NCBI RefSeq assembly: GCF_022601675.1
Contig: NZ_JAKVIL010000006.1
Span: forward strand, 186,001-250,000
Reading direction: 5' to 3'
DNA: 64,000 nucleotides
DNA from: Ancylobacter gelatini
GTDB lineage: Bacteria > Pseudomonadota > Alphaproteobacteria > Rhizobiales > Xanthobacteraceae
Shown: positions 33,764 to 42,765 of the stretch, in pieces
Position numbering within the stretch: position 1 is the first letter of the stretch
Layout: the number at the start of each line of letters is the position of its first letter
The notes under the pieces: generated by a model
The model's input: only the letters and a program-made list of their open reading frames with translations
Databases searched by the model: none
What the model was told of the DNA's origin: nothing
Made by a program: the position numbers and the translations under genes

Positions 33764-34319
33764 AGATCGGCCCGCTAAATCCTCGCCGCCCGACTTCTTC
33801 GTCCGCCGGCCGCGCCATGTGCACAAGCGCATCGCCTATCTGTGCCTCGGCTCCAATCTCGGCGACCGCGCCGGCACCATGGCCAAGGCGGTGGGGCTGA
33901 TCGCGCGGATCGGGCTGAAGATCATCGCCCGCTCCTCGCTCTACGAGACCCCGCCCTGGGGGCCGGTGCCGCAGGGGCCCTATCTCAACCTCGTGGTGGC
34001 GGTGGAGACCGAACTCTCCGCGCGGGAGCTGCTCAACATGGCGCTCGGCGTCGAGCACGCCTTCGGGCGCGACCGCACCCGCGAGGTGCGCTTCGGGCCG
34101 CGCACCATTGATATCGACATCCTGCTCTATGGCGATGAGGTGATCGCCGAGCCCGACCTCGAAATCCCGCATCCGCGCATGATGGAGCGCGCCTTCGCGC
34201 TGATCCCGCTCAGCGAGCTGGCGCCGGATCTGGTGATCGGCGGCGTGAAGGTGACCGACGCGCTGGCGGGGCTCGACCGCTCAGGCATCGTCAAGCTCGA
34301 CCCGCTCGACGGCGCCTGA
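33753..34319 (+). CDS. folK: 6-hydroxymethyl-7,8-dihydropterin pyrophosphokinase
   Basis: Transfers diphosphate from ATP to 6-hydroxymethyl-dihydropterin, the step before folP. The 188-residue product has YLCLGSNLGDRAGTM (about 30-44), SLYETPPWGPVPQGPYLNLVVAVET, GREVRFGPRTIDIDIL (the catalytic DxD) and LEIPHPRMMERAFAL. The N-terminal 28 residues (MLPKDRPAKSSPP...) are an extension not found in E. coli FolK and may mean that a later start is used. A terminator hairpin follows directly. Confidence 0.95.
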   Translation: MLPKDRPAKSSPPDFFVRRPRHVHKRIAYLCLGSNLGDRAGTMAKAVGLIARIGLKIIARSSLYETPPWGPVPQGPYLNLVVAVETELSARELLNMALGVEHAFGRDRTREVRFGPRTIDIDILLYGDEVIAEPDLEIPHPRMMERAFALIPLSELAPDLVIGGVKVTDALAGLDRSGIVKLDPLDGA

Positions 34320-34330
34320 AAACGCAGAAA

Positions 34331-34352
34331 GGCGGTGGATCGCTCCACCGCC
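34331..34352. terminator. Bidirectional terminator after folK
   Basis: GGCGGTGGA (34331-34339) pairs with TCCACCGCC (34344-34352) around TCGC; preceded by AAA and followed by TCTT. It separates folK from the convergent small-protein gene. Confidence 0.85.
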
Positions 34353-34379
34353 TCTTGCGACCGCTTCAACTGAAAACAC

Positions 34380-34745
34380 TCAGCGGCAGACTTCGACGTC
34401 CCGGTAGAAGGGGCGGCCGTAGCGGTCATAGAAGGTCTGGGGCTGGACCCAGCAGCGCGGCTGGTTGTTGTAGGCCGAGGCAGCGATACCGCCGAGCACC
34501 AGCCCGCCGATGACGCCGGCGGCGATGGCGGCGCCGTTATTGTTGCGGCGCGGGCCGTAATAGCCGCGCGGCGGCCCGCCCCAGCCACGGCCGTAACCGG
34601 GGCCGGGACCACCCCAGCCCGGACCGCCATAACCCGGCCCGCCCCAGCCGCCATGGCGACCGCCCGCTGCGGCGGGCAGGGCGGCGAGGGTGAGGCCGAC
34701 ACAGGCGAGGGCGGCAATCTTGGTAGCCTTTGCGAAGCGGATCAT
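34380..34745 (-). CDS. Glycine-rich secreted/envelope protein
   Basis: A 121-residue protein with a signal peptide (MIRFAKATKIAALACVGLTLAALPAAAGG, cleavage near residue 27). A Gly/Trp/Tyr-rich stretch with repeated GGPG units follows (about 28-67), then a hydrophobic Gly/Ala helix (NGAAIAAGVIGGLVLGGIAASAY) and a short end with two Cys (RCWVQPQTFYDRYGRPFYRDVEVCR). Similar small proteins of unknown role are frequent in Hyphomicrobiales envelopes. AGAGGA lies upstream of ATG 34745. Confidence 0.75.
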   Translation of the reverse strand: MIRFAKATKIAALACVGLTLAALPAAAGGRHGGWGGPGYGGPGWGGPGPGYGRGWGGPPRGYYGPRRNNNGAAIAAGVIGGLVLGGIAASAYNNQPRCWVQPQTFYDRYGRPFYRDVEVCR

Positions 34746-34826
34746 GATGTCCTCTGGGCGTTCGCGGTGCGCTCCGGCCGGAATGGCCGTCTGTGAAGGG
34801 GACGCTACGCTTGCCTGCGCGAACCC

Positions 34827-34866
34827 AAACTGAACCGGCTGTTGCAAAAGGTTCATCAAACTGAAC
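34827..34866. promoter_or_regulatory. Direct repeats AAACTGAAC in a divergent promoter region
   Basis: AAACTGAAC occurs at 34827-34835 and 34858-34866, 31 bases (three helical turns) apart; a TGAACC/GGTTCA inverted pair lies between them. The site is between the glycine-rich protein gene and the divergent CorA-type gene. The regulator is unknown. Confidence 0.35.
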
Positions 34867-34924
34867 GAATGGCTGTGCCCTTATTCATCGCCTGTTCATT
34901 CCCATCCATCGCGGAGCTTCACGA

Positions 34925-35914
34925 TTGCCGGACTACGACAGCGAAGGCGTGATCTCGGCCTGGGCGTTCGACGGGCGGGGCGGGGCGCGGCGCCTGAATT
35001 GGGACGAGGTTCGCGCCGGGTGCCGGGCCGATGACGGGTCCTTCGTCTGGATCAGCCTGCAACTTCTGGAACGGCGCCGGCAGCCCTGGCTCCAGGCCGA
35101 CCCCGCCATCGAGCCGGGCATCGCGGAATCGCTCACCGCCGAGGAGACGCGCCCGCGCTGCCTGCTGTTCGACAGCGGCGCGTTCCTGAACCTGCGCGGC
35201 ATCAACCTGATGCCCTATTCGCTGCCCGACGAGATGCACTCGATCCGCTTCTGGGTCGAGCCGACGCGCATCATCTCGGTGCGGACCCACGCGCTGTCGG
35301 CGGTGGCGGATTTCGAGGATGCGCTCGCGCGCGGGCGGGCGCCGCGCACGCCGGGCGAATTCATCGCCGACCTGTCGCTGCGCCTCGTCGACCGCATGGA
35401 CACGGTGATCACCACGCTGGCGGAGCAGGCGGACGAGCTGGAGGAGAACGTCTTCAACATGACGCTGTCCACACTCAGCCCGAAGGTCGCCGAGTTGCGG
35501 CGCGTTGCCATCATCCTGCGCCGCTACATCGCCCCGCAGCGGGAGGCGCTCAACCATTTCTCGATCGAGGATGCCGCCTGGCTGACCGGGCGCGACCGCA
35601 ACCGCCTGCGCGAGGCGGCGGACCGGGTGACGCGCTTCGCCGAGGAACTGGATTCGGTGCGCGACCGCGCGGCGGTGATCTACGACCAGATGGTGGAACG
35701 GCGCGCCGAGCAGATGAACCGCTCCATGCTCATTCTCGCCGTGGTGACCGTGGTGTTCGCCCCGCTGACGCTGATGACCGGGCTGATGGGCATGAATGTG
35801 GGCGGCATTCCCGGCTCCGACGATCCCGGCGGGTTCTGGACCGTGACGGTGCTCGCGACGCTCGCCGGGGTCGCCATGGCCGTCGGGCTGTTCCGCTGGG
35901 CGCGCTGGATCTGA
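34925..35914 (+). CDS. CorA/ZntB-family divalent metal transporter
   Basis: A 329-residue membrane protein of the CorA superfamily, forming a pentameric channel for Mg, Zn or related ions. Most of the chain is a cytoplasmic funnel; two helices at the C-terminus (MLILAVVTVVFAPLTLMTGLMG and FWTVTVLATLAGVAMAVGLF) flank the selectivity motif GMNVGGIPG. GMN followed by GGIP is closer to ZntB than to classical CorA (YGMNF). The start is TTG 34925 with GGAG 9 bases upstream; no better ATG keeps the conserved N-terminal domain. Direction of transport and metal cannot be told. Confidence 0.88.
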   Translation: MPDYDSEGVISAWAFDGRGGARRLNWDEVRAGCRADDGSFVWISLQLLERRRQPWLQADPAIEPGIAESLTAEETRPRCLLFDSGAFLNLRGINLMPYSLPDEMHSIRFWVEPTRIISVRTHALSAVADFEDALARGRAPRTPGEFIADLSLRLVDRMDTVITTLAEQADELEENVFNMTLSTLSPKVAELRRVAIILRRYIAPQREALNHFSIEDAAWLTGRDRNRLREAADRVTRFAEELDSVRDRAAVIYDQMVERRAEQMNRSMLILAVVTVVFAPLTLMTGLMGMNVGGIPGSDDPGGFWTVTVLATLAGVAMAVGLFRWARWI

Positions 35915-35982
35915 ACGCGATGGCACGGTGGCCCTTGCCGGCGTAGAATGGCGCGCCGGCGGTGGCCGGCGGGAGTTCGATC

Positions 35983-36324
35983 ATGCGCGTGAGCACAGTG
36001 CTTGCCGCCGGCCTGCTGGCGGCCGGGCTCGGAGGGGCGGCGGAAGCCTACGAATTCACCGGGACCTTTCCCGGTGGCGACTGCACCGCGATGGCGCGGA
36101 GCATCCCGCCCTCGAAGCTATGGTACGGGCATTTCACCGGCCAGCGCCAATGGGGCCTCAATCTCAACCGTCTCGACACGCGCACCGTCTCGGGATGCTT
36201 CCGCACGCGCGCGGAGTGCGACAACTGGCTTTATCAGTGGCGCTCGGCGTTCCAGTACAATTTCTGGAACGATTACTGCGTGTTGAGCGACCAGCCGCGC
36301 CCGCGCCGGCCTTATGCCGGCTGA
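35983..36324 (+). CDS. Small secreted protein with four cysteines, unknown function
   Basis: A 113-residue exported protein: signal peptide MRVSTVLAAGLLAAGLGGAAEA, then a mature part rich in Trp and Tyr (LWYGHFTGQRQWGLN, WLYQWRSAFQYNFWNDYC). Four Cys (GGDCTAM, SGCFRT, AECDNW, DYCVL) could form two disulfides. Family not recognised. ATG 35983 has GGGAG 7 bases upstream, so the longer in-frame ATG at 35962 is rejected. Confidence 0.65.
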   Translation: MRVSTVLAAGLLAAGLGGAAEAYEFTGTFPGGDCTAMARSIPPSKLWYGHFTGQRQWGLNLNRLDTRTVSGCFRTRAECDNWLYQWRSAFQYNFWNDYCVLSDQPRPRRPYAG

Positions 36325-36510
36325 GTGACGGACGGCAGATCTTCCCAAACGGCAATCATGTCCAGCTGACGCCGCGTGTTCGCTGGGATAGGGGCGGATA
36401 GGCGCCGCCCAAGTCGCCGCGACCGGCTCGGGCGGTCACGCGCCGCGCATTGCTTAGGGCTTGGTACTGGAGTAACGTAACCGTGGGGGGATGTCCAAGA
36501 GGAAATCACC

Positions 36511-37209
36511 ATGACGTCCAGTCTTTCACGTCGACTGACCGCGGAATTCTTCGGCACTTTCTGGCTAACCTTCGGGGGGTGCGGCTCTGCCGTGCTCGCG
36601 GCGGCTTTTCCTGAGCTGGGCATCGGCTTTCTCGGTGTCGCTTTCGCGTTCGGCCTCTCGGTTCTCACCATGGCCTATGCCGTCGGCCATATTTCCGGGG
36701 GACATTTCAATCCGGCGGTGACGGTGGGGCTGTGGTCCGCCGGGAGGTTTCCCGCCAGCGGTGTCCTGCCTTACGTCGTCGCGCAGGTGATCGCCGCCAT
36801 CGCAGCGGCGGCCATGCTCTATGTCATCGCCTCCGGCCAGGCCGGCTGGACGCCGGGCGGCTTCGCCTCGAACGGCTATGGCGATCTGAGCCCGGGCAAG
36901 TACAGCCTCGGTTCGGCCTTCGCGATCGAAACGCTGCTGACGTTCTTCTTCCTGTTCATCATCATCGGCACCACCTCCAAGGGTGCTGCCGTGGGCTTTG
37001 CCGGCATTCCGATCGGTCTCGCGCTGGTGCTGATCCACCTCGTCTCGATCCCGGTGACCAACACATCGGTGAACCCGGCGCGCAGCACGGGGCCGGCGCT
37101 GTTCGCCGGGGGCGAATATGTCGGCCAGCTCTGGCTGTTCTGGGTGGCGCCGATTCTCGGAGCGGTCATTGCCGGCTTCGTGGCGCGCTGGCTGCACACT
37201 GAGGACTGA
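36511..37209 (+). CDS. aqpZ: Aquaporin Z
   Basis: A six-helix water channel, 232 residues. It has the two NPA boxes, [13 protein letters not shown] (about residue 68) and [14 protein letters not shown] (about 187), the latter followed by the selectivity-filter Arg, and the [21 protein letters not shown] start of AqpZ. The residues fit an orthodox water channel, not a glycerol facilitator (GLPNPARD form). AAGAGGAAA precedes the ATG. Monocistronic with a shared terminator downstream. Confidence 0.96.
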   Translation: MTSSLSRRLTAEFFGTFWLTFGGCGSAVLAAAFPELGIGFLGVAFAFGLSVLTMAYAVGHISGGHFNPAVTVGLWSAGRFPASGVLPYVVAQVIAAIAAAAMLYVIASGQAGWTPGGFASNGYGDLSPGKYSLGSAFAIETLLTFFFLFIIIGTTSKGAAVGFAGIPIGLALVLIHLVSIPVTNTSVNPARSTGPALFAGGEYVGQLWLFWVAPILGAVIAGFVARWLHTED

Positions 37210-37256
37210 TGCCCGCAAGGCCGGCGCCACCGGCCCTCGACCGACCGGGCAAAACA

Positions 37257-37285
37257 AAACCGCCGGCGCGAGGCGCCGGCGGTTT
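37257..37285. terminator. Bidirectional terminator between aqpZ and sodB
   Basis: A perfect 13-bp stem (37257-37269 with 37273-37285) with a GAG loop; AAA leads the left arm and TTT ends the right, so it can stop transcription from both sides. Confidence 0.9.
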
Positions 37286-37305
37286 CGCAGGTTCGATGAA
37301 AGGGC

Positions 37306-37902
37306 TCAGACCGCCTTGGAATACAGCTCGGCCACGTAGTCCCAGTTCACGAGGTTCTCGACGAACGCCTTGAGGTAGTCCGGGCGACGGTTGCGGTAGT
37401 CGATGTAGTAGGAGTGCTCCCACACGTCGACGCCGAGGATCGGGGTGGCGCCGGTGACCAGCGGGCTTTCGCCATTCGCGGTCTTGGCGACGACGAGCTT
37501 GCCGTCCTTGACGGCGAGCCAGGCCCAGCCGGAGCCGAACTGGGTGGTGCCGGCCTGGATGAAGTCTTCCTTGAACTTCTCGACCGAGCCGAGGTCCTCG
37601 ACGATCTTCTTCTCAAGCTCGCCCGGAATGGCGCCGCCGCCATTGGGCTTCATCCAGTTCCAGAAGTGCAGGTGGTTGTAGTGCTGGCCGGCATTGTTGA
37701 ACAGGCCGGCGTTCTTGCCGAAGGAACCCTTGACGATCTCCTCCAGCGACTTGCCTTCCCACTCGGTGCCCTTCAGCAGATTGTTGCCGTTGTTCACGTA
37801 GGCGAGATGGTGCTTGTCGTGGTGGTATTCGAGCGTCTCGCGCGACATGTACGGCGCAAGTGCGTCATAGGAATAGGGCAGGTCGGGCAGCGAGAAGGAC
37901 AT
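37306..37902 (-). CDS. sodB: Superoxide dismutase, Fe/Mn family
   Basis: A 198-residue cytoplasmic enzyme that converts superoxide to oxygen and peroxide. Metal ligands are all visible: His in SRETLEYHHDKHHLAYV (about 27), His in NAGQHYNHLHFWNWM (about 74), and Asp and His in VDVWEHSYYIDYRNRRPDYL (about 158 and 162). GGAIPGEL and GSGWAWL fit the Fe-type group, but metal preference is not certain from sequence. ATG 37902 has GGAGAG upstream. Confidence 0.96.
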   Translation of the reverse strand: MSFSLPDLPYSYDALAPYMSRETLEYHHDKHHLAYVNNGNNLLKGTEWEGKSLEEIVKGSFGKNAGLFNNAGQHYNHLHFWNWMKPNGGGAIPGELEKKIVEDLGSVEKFKEDFIQAGTTQFGSGWAWLAVKDGKLVVAKTANGESPLVTGATPILGVDVWEHSYYIDYRNRRPDYLKAFVENLVNWDYVAELYSKAV

Positions 37903-38204
37903 TGAAGCTCTCCGCAAAATGAAATCCGGCCGGCCGCAGCGCGGCTTTCCCGACGGATGCGGGGAGCACCGCGCGGGATCGGCGTTGATTTAGATAGGTC
38001 GGTCTTGGCTCACCGACAACCAAAAGTGTCGCTTGCGACGAAATGACTGCCGATGGAGTGGGGAAAGTGCCGTTTCCGATCGTTGTCGCCCAAAGAATGC
38101 CGCTTCGATCGTGCAGGCGCACCGCAGAGCTTTCGTAAAGTCCGTGCTGGACGTAAAGTCGCGTAGAAAAAGCCGACGGCGAATCGGCTCGGCGGAGTTT
38201 CTTT
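37903..38204. other. Intergenic region between sodB and the divergent envelope gene
   Basis: About 300 bases that must hold both promoters. GTCGC-TT-GCGAC (38028-38039) is a short inverted repeat with a TT centre; nothing else is recognised. Confidence 0.4.
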
Positions 38205-39266
38205 ATGGGTGCAGTCATCATCGGCGTCGGCGTTGCGGTTGCCGCCATCGGTATCGTCCTGGGCGCTATTGGGTTCGGTTCGTCCGAGACAACTTCCGGG
38301 GCCGCCCTGTTTACGGTCGGCAGTATTGTCTTCGTCGGCGGGTTGGTGCTTTTCGCGCTCGGCTTCATTCAGCGCGCGGTCGTTGATGTTGCCAACAAGC
38401 TGGACGGCGTGCTGCATTTCGAGCCCGACGAGGAACATCCCGATCATCTCGATGCCGACCATGCCGGTCTGGGCGGGCATGAGGAACGGCATATGGCCGC
38501 GCGCCTCGACGAGCCCGAGCCCGAACATAAGCCGGCGCCGACGATGCCGCCGCTGAGGCTCGACCCGCTTCCGCCGGCTCGTCCGGCGGCGCCCGAGCCC
38601 GAGCCGGCGCCCGCTCCTGTCAGCGCCCGTCGCCTTGAGCCCGAGCCGGCTCCCGCCGAGGAAAAGGCGGAGTCTGGTGGTCGTGGCCTGCCATCCTGGT
38701 TCCGCCGCAAGCCGGCTCCGGAACCTGAAGTCGAGACCAAGATCGAGATCGAGTCGGTCGTCGAGATCGACGAGCCCGAGCCTGCACCGGCTCCTACCCC
38801 CGCCCCGGTGCCTCCGCCGCTGAGTTCGGAGAGTCTGCGCCGCGAGGTGCCGTCCTTCCTGCGCGAGGGGCTGAACCGCCCCTCCGCCGAGCGCGCGTCC
38901 ACCGAGCGGCCGGTGCCGCCGGCTTTCGGCGACGAGCCGTTCGAGCCGCGCGCGCCGCGTCCGCCGCTGCCGGAACGGCGCCCCTTCACGCCCTTCGCCT
39001 CCGCGCCGCCCCCCGCGCCCGAGCCGATGGTGGACGATACCCCTACCTTCCTGAACGTGTCCGATCTGCTCGATGAGCCGATCGATGAGGCCCCGGAGGA
39101 GCCGCCGATGACCCTGCTCAAGGCCGGCGTCATCGGGGGCATGGCCTACAAGCTGTATTCCGACGGCTCGATCGAGGCGGATCTGCCGGACGGCACGCTG
39201 CGCTTCGCCTCGTTGCAGGAGCTGCGCGACCACGTGGCCAACAGTTCCGCCAAGCCGGAAGGCTGA
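38205..39266 (+). CDS. Pro/Glu-rich membrane-anchored protein, unknown function
   Basis: A 353-residue protein with three parts. Residues 1-60 form two membrane helices (VIIGVGVAVAAIGIVLGAIGFG and LFTVGSIVFVGGLVLFALGFI). Residues 65-295 are disordered, dominated by Pro, Glu, Ala and Arg, with many EPEPA-like repeats, and include the basic FRRKPAPEPEVE and SFLREGLNRP segments. The last 45 residues are globular (AGVIGGMAYKLYSDGSIEADLPDGTLRFASLQELRDHV), a pattern seen at the end of other alphaproteobacterial proteins. It looks like an inner-membrane scaffold whose cytoplasmic tail presents a small domain. GGCGGAG precedes the ATG. Confidence 0.7.
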   Translation: MGAVIIGVGVAVAAIGIVLGAIGFGSSETTSGAALFTVGSIVFVGGLVLFALGFIQRAVVDVANKLDGVLHFEPDEEHPDHLDADHAGLGGHEERHMAARLDEPEPEHKPAPTMPPLRLDPLPPARPAAPEPEPAPAPVSARRLEPEPAPAEEKAESGGRGLPSWFRRKPAPEPEVETKIEIESVVEIDEPEPAPAPTPAPVPPPLSSESLRREVPSFLREGLNRPSAERASTERPVPPAFGDEPFEPRAPRPPLPERRPFTPFASAPPPAPEPMVDDTPTFLNVSDLLDEPIDEAPEEPPMTLLKAGVIGGMAYKLYSDGSIEADLPDGTLRFASLQELRDHVANSSAKPEG

Positions 39267-39310
39267 GGCGGCCGGACCCGAAAGGCCGCCACGCAGCCCG
39301 GCCGGAGACA

Positions 39311-39354
39311 CGAAAAAGGGAGAGCGGGGCGATGGCCGCGCTCTCCCTTTTTCG
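39311..39354. terminator. Strong bidirectional terminator
   Basis: A perfect 16-bp stem, 39311-39326 with 39339-39354, A-rich on its left arm and T-rich on its right, between convergent genes. Confidence 0.92.
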
Positions 39355-39372
39355 TGGGCCCAGAGACGACGA

Positions 39373-41499
39373 TCAGGCCGTGGCCGGTGCCGCCGTGAGC
39401 CGAGCCTGCGCCACCATCAGCGCGAAGGCATAGACCAGCGCGGTTTCCTCCAGCCGGTCGAAGCGACCGGCCGCGCCGCCATGGCCGGCTTCCATATTGG
39501 TCTTGAGCAGAAGCGGATTGGCATCCGTCTTCAGCTCGCGCAGCCGCGCCACCCATTTGGCCGGCTCCCAATAGGTCACGCGCGGATCGGTGAGGCCGGC
39601 GAGCGCGAACAGGGCCGGGTAGTCCTTCGCGGCCACATTGTCATAGGGCGAATAGGAGCGGATGCGCTCGAACGCCTCGCGATCGGCGATCGGGTTGCCC
39701 CATTCCGGCCATTCCGGCGGGGTGAGCGGCAGCGTGTCGTCGAGCATGGTGTTGAGCACGTCGACGAACGGCACTTCCGCCACGATGCCGGCGAACAGAT
39801 CGGGCCGCAGATTGGCGACCGCGCCCATCAGCATGCCACCGGCCGAGCCGCCATGAGCGACGATGCGCGCGGGCGAGACGATGCGCTCCGCCACCAGATG
39901 CTCGGCCGCCGCGATGAAGTCGGTGAAGCTGTTGGTCTTGTGGGCGAGCTTGCCCTCGCGATACCAGCGCCAGCCTTTCTCCGTGCCGCCGCGAATATGG
40001 GCGATGGCATAGACGAAGCCGCGATCCACCAGCGACAGCCGCGAGGTGGAGAAGCCGGCCGGAATCGAGATGCCGTAGGCGCCATAGCCATAGAGCAGGC
40101 AGGGCGCGGAGCCGTCGAGCGGCGTATCCTTCGCGAACAGGAGCGACACCGGGACCATCTCGCCATCGGCCGCGGGGGCCAGCACGCGCCGGGTGACATA
40201 GCGGGCCGGATCATGGCCCGACGGCACGTCCTGACGCTTGCGCAGCACCCGCGCGCGGGTCGCGACGTCATAATCCCAGACCTCGGCGGGCGTGGTCATG
40301 GAGGAATAGTTGAAGCGGATGTCGGTCTTGTCGAACCCATAGCCGGGATCGAAGCCGAGCGAATAGGCGTCCTCGGCAAAGGCGATCTCGTGCTCGGCGC
40401 CGTCGGCGAGCGCGCGCACCACGATGCGCGGCAACCCGTCCTCGCGCTCAAGCCGCACCAGATGGTCGCGATAGACGCTGTGCGACAGGATGAGCCGGCC
40501 GGCGCGGTGGGGCACGAGGTCGCGCCAATGCGCACGGCCGGGCGTGGCAAGCGGGGCGAGGACGATCTTGAAGTCCTCGGCGCCATCGGCATTGGTCTCG
40601 ATGACGAGGCTTTCCACGCCCGCGATCGCCGGATGATGCTCGACGCCGTAGCGCAGGCCGACCTCGCGCGGCTCGACCAGGCGCGGCGCCTGAAGCGGGG
40701 CGTCGAGGTCGATCAGGCTGATTTCGCTGGTCTCGTGGTCGCCGCAGGAAATCAGGCCGAAGCGGCCGGACTGCGTGCGGCCCAGCGAGACGAAGAAGCC
40801 CTTGTCCGGCTCCTCATAGATCAGCACATCGTCGCCCGGCGCCGTGCCGAGGCGGTGGCGGTAGACGAAGCTCGGCCGATGTTCCTCGTCGCGGCGGATG
40901 TAGTAGAGAAAAGCGCCGTCATTGCTCCAGAGCACGTCGCCCGTGGTTTCCGAAACCGTGTCGGCGAGGTCGGTACCGGCGGCGATGTCGCGCAGGCGCA
41001 GCGTGTAATATTCCGAGCCCGCCTCGTCCGCGCTCCAGGCCATCAGGGTCTGGTCCGGAGAGCGGCGGGCGTCGCCGAACTGGAAATAGGCCTTGCCCGC
41101 GGCGAGGGCGTCACCGTCGAGCACGATGGTTTCCTCGCCCTCGGCCCCGGCGGGGCGCCGGCAGATCAGCGGATGCTGGCCGCCCTCGCGGAAGCGGGTG
41201 AAGTAGTCGAAGGCGCCGTCCCGGGCGGGCACGGAGGAATCATCCTCCTTGATGCGCCCGCGCATCTCCGCGACCAGCGCCTTGCGCAGCTCGGCATGGG
41301 GCGCGAACCAGGCGTCGGTCGCCGCGTTCTCCGCCTCCAGATGGGCGCGGATATCGGGGGCGAGCAATGCGGGGTCGCGCATCACCTCGCGCCAGTTCTC
41401 CGCGCGCAGCCAGGCATAGGGATCGCTCAGCGTCTCGCCATGGAACACGCGCACCAGCGGGGCGTGAGTGGCTTCGTCCTTCACCTCGGCGCGGCTCAC
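39373..41499 (-). CDS. ptrB: Oligopeptidase B (S9A prolyl oligopeptidase family)
   Basis: A 708-residue cytoplasmic serine peptidase that cuts small peptides after basic residues. An N-terminal beta-propeller (about 70-420) caps an alpha/beta-hydrolase domain. The catalytic Ser is in GGSAGGML (about residue 551), Asp in [11 protein letters not shown] (about 641) and His in [10 protein letters not shown] (about 673). DPYAWLR near the N-terminus and [10 protein letters not shown] are typical of the family. The start is GTG 41499, overlapping the msrB stop (GTGA), so the genes are coupled. Confidence 0.93.
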   Translation of the reverse strand: MSRAEVKDEATHAPLVRVFHGETLSDPYAWLRAENWREVMRDPALLAPDIRAHLEAENAATDAWFAPHAELRKALVAEMRGRIKEDDSSVPARDGAFDYFTRFREGGQHPLICRRPAGAEGEETIVLDGDALAAGKAYFQFGDARRSPDQTLMAWSADEAGSEYYTLRLRDIAAGTDLADTVSETTGDVLWSNDGAFLYYIRRDEEHRPSFVYRHRLGTAPGDDVLIYEEPDKGFFVSLGRTQSGRFGLISCGDHETSEISLIDLDAPLQAPRLVEPREVGLRYGVEHHPAIAGVESLVIETNADGAEDFKIVLAPLATPGRAHWRDLVPHRAGRLILSHSVYRDHLVRLEREDGLPRIVVRALADGAEHEIAFAEDAYSLGFDPGYGFDKTDIRFNYSSMTTPAEVWDYDVATRARVLRKRQDVPSGHDPARYVTRRVLAPAADGEMVPVSLLFAKDTPLDGSAPCLLYGYGAYGISIPAGFSTSRLSLVDRGFVYAIAHIRGGTEKGWRWYREGKLAHKTNSFTDFIAAAEHLVAERIVSPARIVAHGGSAGGMLMGAVANLRPDLFAGIVAEVPFVDVLNTMLDDTLPLTPPEWPEWGNPIADREAFERIRSYSPYDNVAAKDYPALFALAGLTDPRVTYWEPAKWVARLRELKTDANPLLLKTNMEAGHGGAAGRFDRLEETALVYAFALMVAQARLTAAPATA

Positions 41500-41936
41500 T
41501 TGGCGACCTCGCCGGCGTCCGGCGCGAAACTCATGGCGACGCCGTTCATGCAGTAGCGCAGACCTGTGGGGCGCGGGCCGTCCGGGAAGACATGGCCGAG
41601 ATGGGCGTCGCAGCTGGCGCAACGCACCTCGACGCGGTGCATGCCATAGGAATGATCATGATATTCGGTGATGGCGTCGGCGCTGACCGGGCGGAAGAAG
41701 CTGGGCCAGCCGGTGCCGGATTCGAACTTGGCGTCCGAGCGGAACAGCGGCTCGCCGCAGCACACACAGGAATAGGTGCCGGCCTGCTTCTGCGAGAGGT
41801 GCGGCCCGCCGAACGCGCATTCCGTGCCATGGCCGCGCGTGACGCGATACTGCTCCGGCGTGAGCAAGGCACGCCATTCCGCGTCCGTCTTCACCACTTT
41901 GGGGCGACCGGGACGAGAGGCGGTATCCTGAATCAT
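41496..41936 (-). CDS. msrB: Peptide methionine-R-sulfoxide reductase MsrB
   Basis: Repairs methionine-R-sulfoxide in oxidised proteins. The 146-residue product has the two zinc pairs, SCVCCG and [12 protein letters not shown], the WPSFFRP segment, and the catalytic Cys in [10 protein letters not shown] near the C-terminus. AAGGA lies 8 bases before ATG 41936. It is coupled to oligopeptidase B by a 4-base overlap; oxidised-protein repair and peptide clearance could be linked. Confidence 0.94.
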   Translation of the reverse strand: MIQDTASRPGRPKVVKTDAEWRALLTPEQYRVTRGHGTECAFGGPHLSQKQAGTYSCVCCGEPLFRSDAKFESGTGWPSFFRPVSADAITEYHDHSYGMHRVEVRCASCDAHLGHVFPDGPRPTGLRYCMNGVAMSFAPDAGEVAK

Positions 41937-42282
41937 GGGAATGTTCCTTGATGTATGGCACCGAGATAGTGTCACGCGGCGGTCACTTCAAGCCTTGCGC
42001 GCGGTGCCGCGCCCATGCCGCGAGTGGTTTGGCGATGCACTCCGGTGTTCAGCTTGACCTATTGCAATGTGACGCTGCGCAACACGTCGGGTGACGCAGT
42101 TATTGGGCGTGTGGGTTCGAAAAAATCTTGGACCTGCCTCACAATAATTCTATTGGACGAATTGTCCGGTCACGAATAATGAACTACGCTGAATTAATGC
42201 GTATTGTCGTGCAAAGCGATGGCGTGCGAAGCGAGTCGCTTGCCGACATTCGTGATTTTCGATGTCATTAGAAGATTGAGCC
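41937..42282. other. AT-rich regulatory region upstream of the MucR-type gene
   Basis: About 345 bases, AT-rich between 42115 and 42285. GGACGAATTGTCC (42156-42168) is a near-perfect palindrome. MucR/Ros proteins bind T-rich degenerate sites and repress themselves, so this long leader probably carries auto-regulatory sites. No ORF was found. Confidence 0.5.
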
Positions 42283-42702
42283 ATGAACGAAACCACGGAT
42301 GCCGACAATTTTATCGAGCTCGCGGCGGATATCGTCTCCGCCTATGTGAGCAATAATGCCGTTTCGGCGAATGATCTGCCGGCCCTTATCACCGATGTGC
42401 ACCTTGCGTTGCAGCGCGTGGGACGTGGTGAGGTCGAGGTTGTGGCCGAGCCGCTGAAGCCGGCGGTGCCGGTGAAGAAGTCGGTCATGCCCGAGTTCAT
42501 CGTCTGCCTCGAAGATGGCAAGAAGTTCAAATCGCTGAAGCGTCACCTGCGCACGCAGTACGACATGACCCCCGAGCAGTATCGCGAGAAGTGGGGCCTG
42601 CCGGCGGATTATCCGATGGTGGCGCCGAACTACGCGGCCGCGCGCTCGGCGCTCGCCAAGCAGATGGGTCTCGGCCAGCAGCGCCGCCGTCCGCGCCGCT
42701 GA
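42283..42702 (+). CDS. MucR/Ros family zinc-finger transcriptional regulator
   Basis: A 139-residue H-NS-like regulator. The C-terminal zinc-finger region reads [60 protein letters not shown], the Ros/MucR hallmark, with a Cys in CLEDGKKF and His in RHLRTQ as ligands. The N-terminal half drives oligomerisation. In Hyphomicrobiales these proteins control exopolysaccharide, motility and cell cycle genes. The basic end QQRRRPRR is usual. A terminator follows. Confidence 0.95.
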   Translation: MNETTDADNFIELAADIVSAYVSNNAVSANDLPALITDVHLALQRVGRGEVEVVAEPLKPAVPVKKSVMPEFIVCLEDGKKFKSLKRHLRTQYDMTPEQYREKWGLPADYPMVAPNYAAARSALAKQMGLGQQRRRPRR

Positions 42703-42731
42703 TCCCCGCATTCCTGACGTTCGACGTTAGA

Positions 42732-42765
42732 AAAAGGCCGTCCCGCGAGAGCGGGGCGGCCTTTT
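42732..42765. terminator. Terminator after the MucR-type gene
   Basis: A 15-bp stem with one G-T pair (42732-42746 with 42751-42765) and a GAGA loop, AAAA before and TTTT at the right arm end; bidirectional. Confidence 0.88.

Noticed and set aside
38540-38830. Repeated EPEPAP-type coding segments as a possible DNA repeat or CRISPR-like array
   Set aside because: They are irregular low-complexity codons within a single gene; no fixed repeat-spacer period exists here or anywhere in the window.
39481-41556. A long open frame opposite to oligopeptidase B
   Set aside because: High-GC antisense shadow: residues are His/Arg/Gly-rich without recognisable motifs, while the opposite strand gives an intact ptrB with a full triad.
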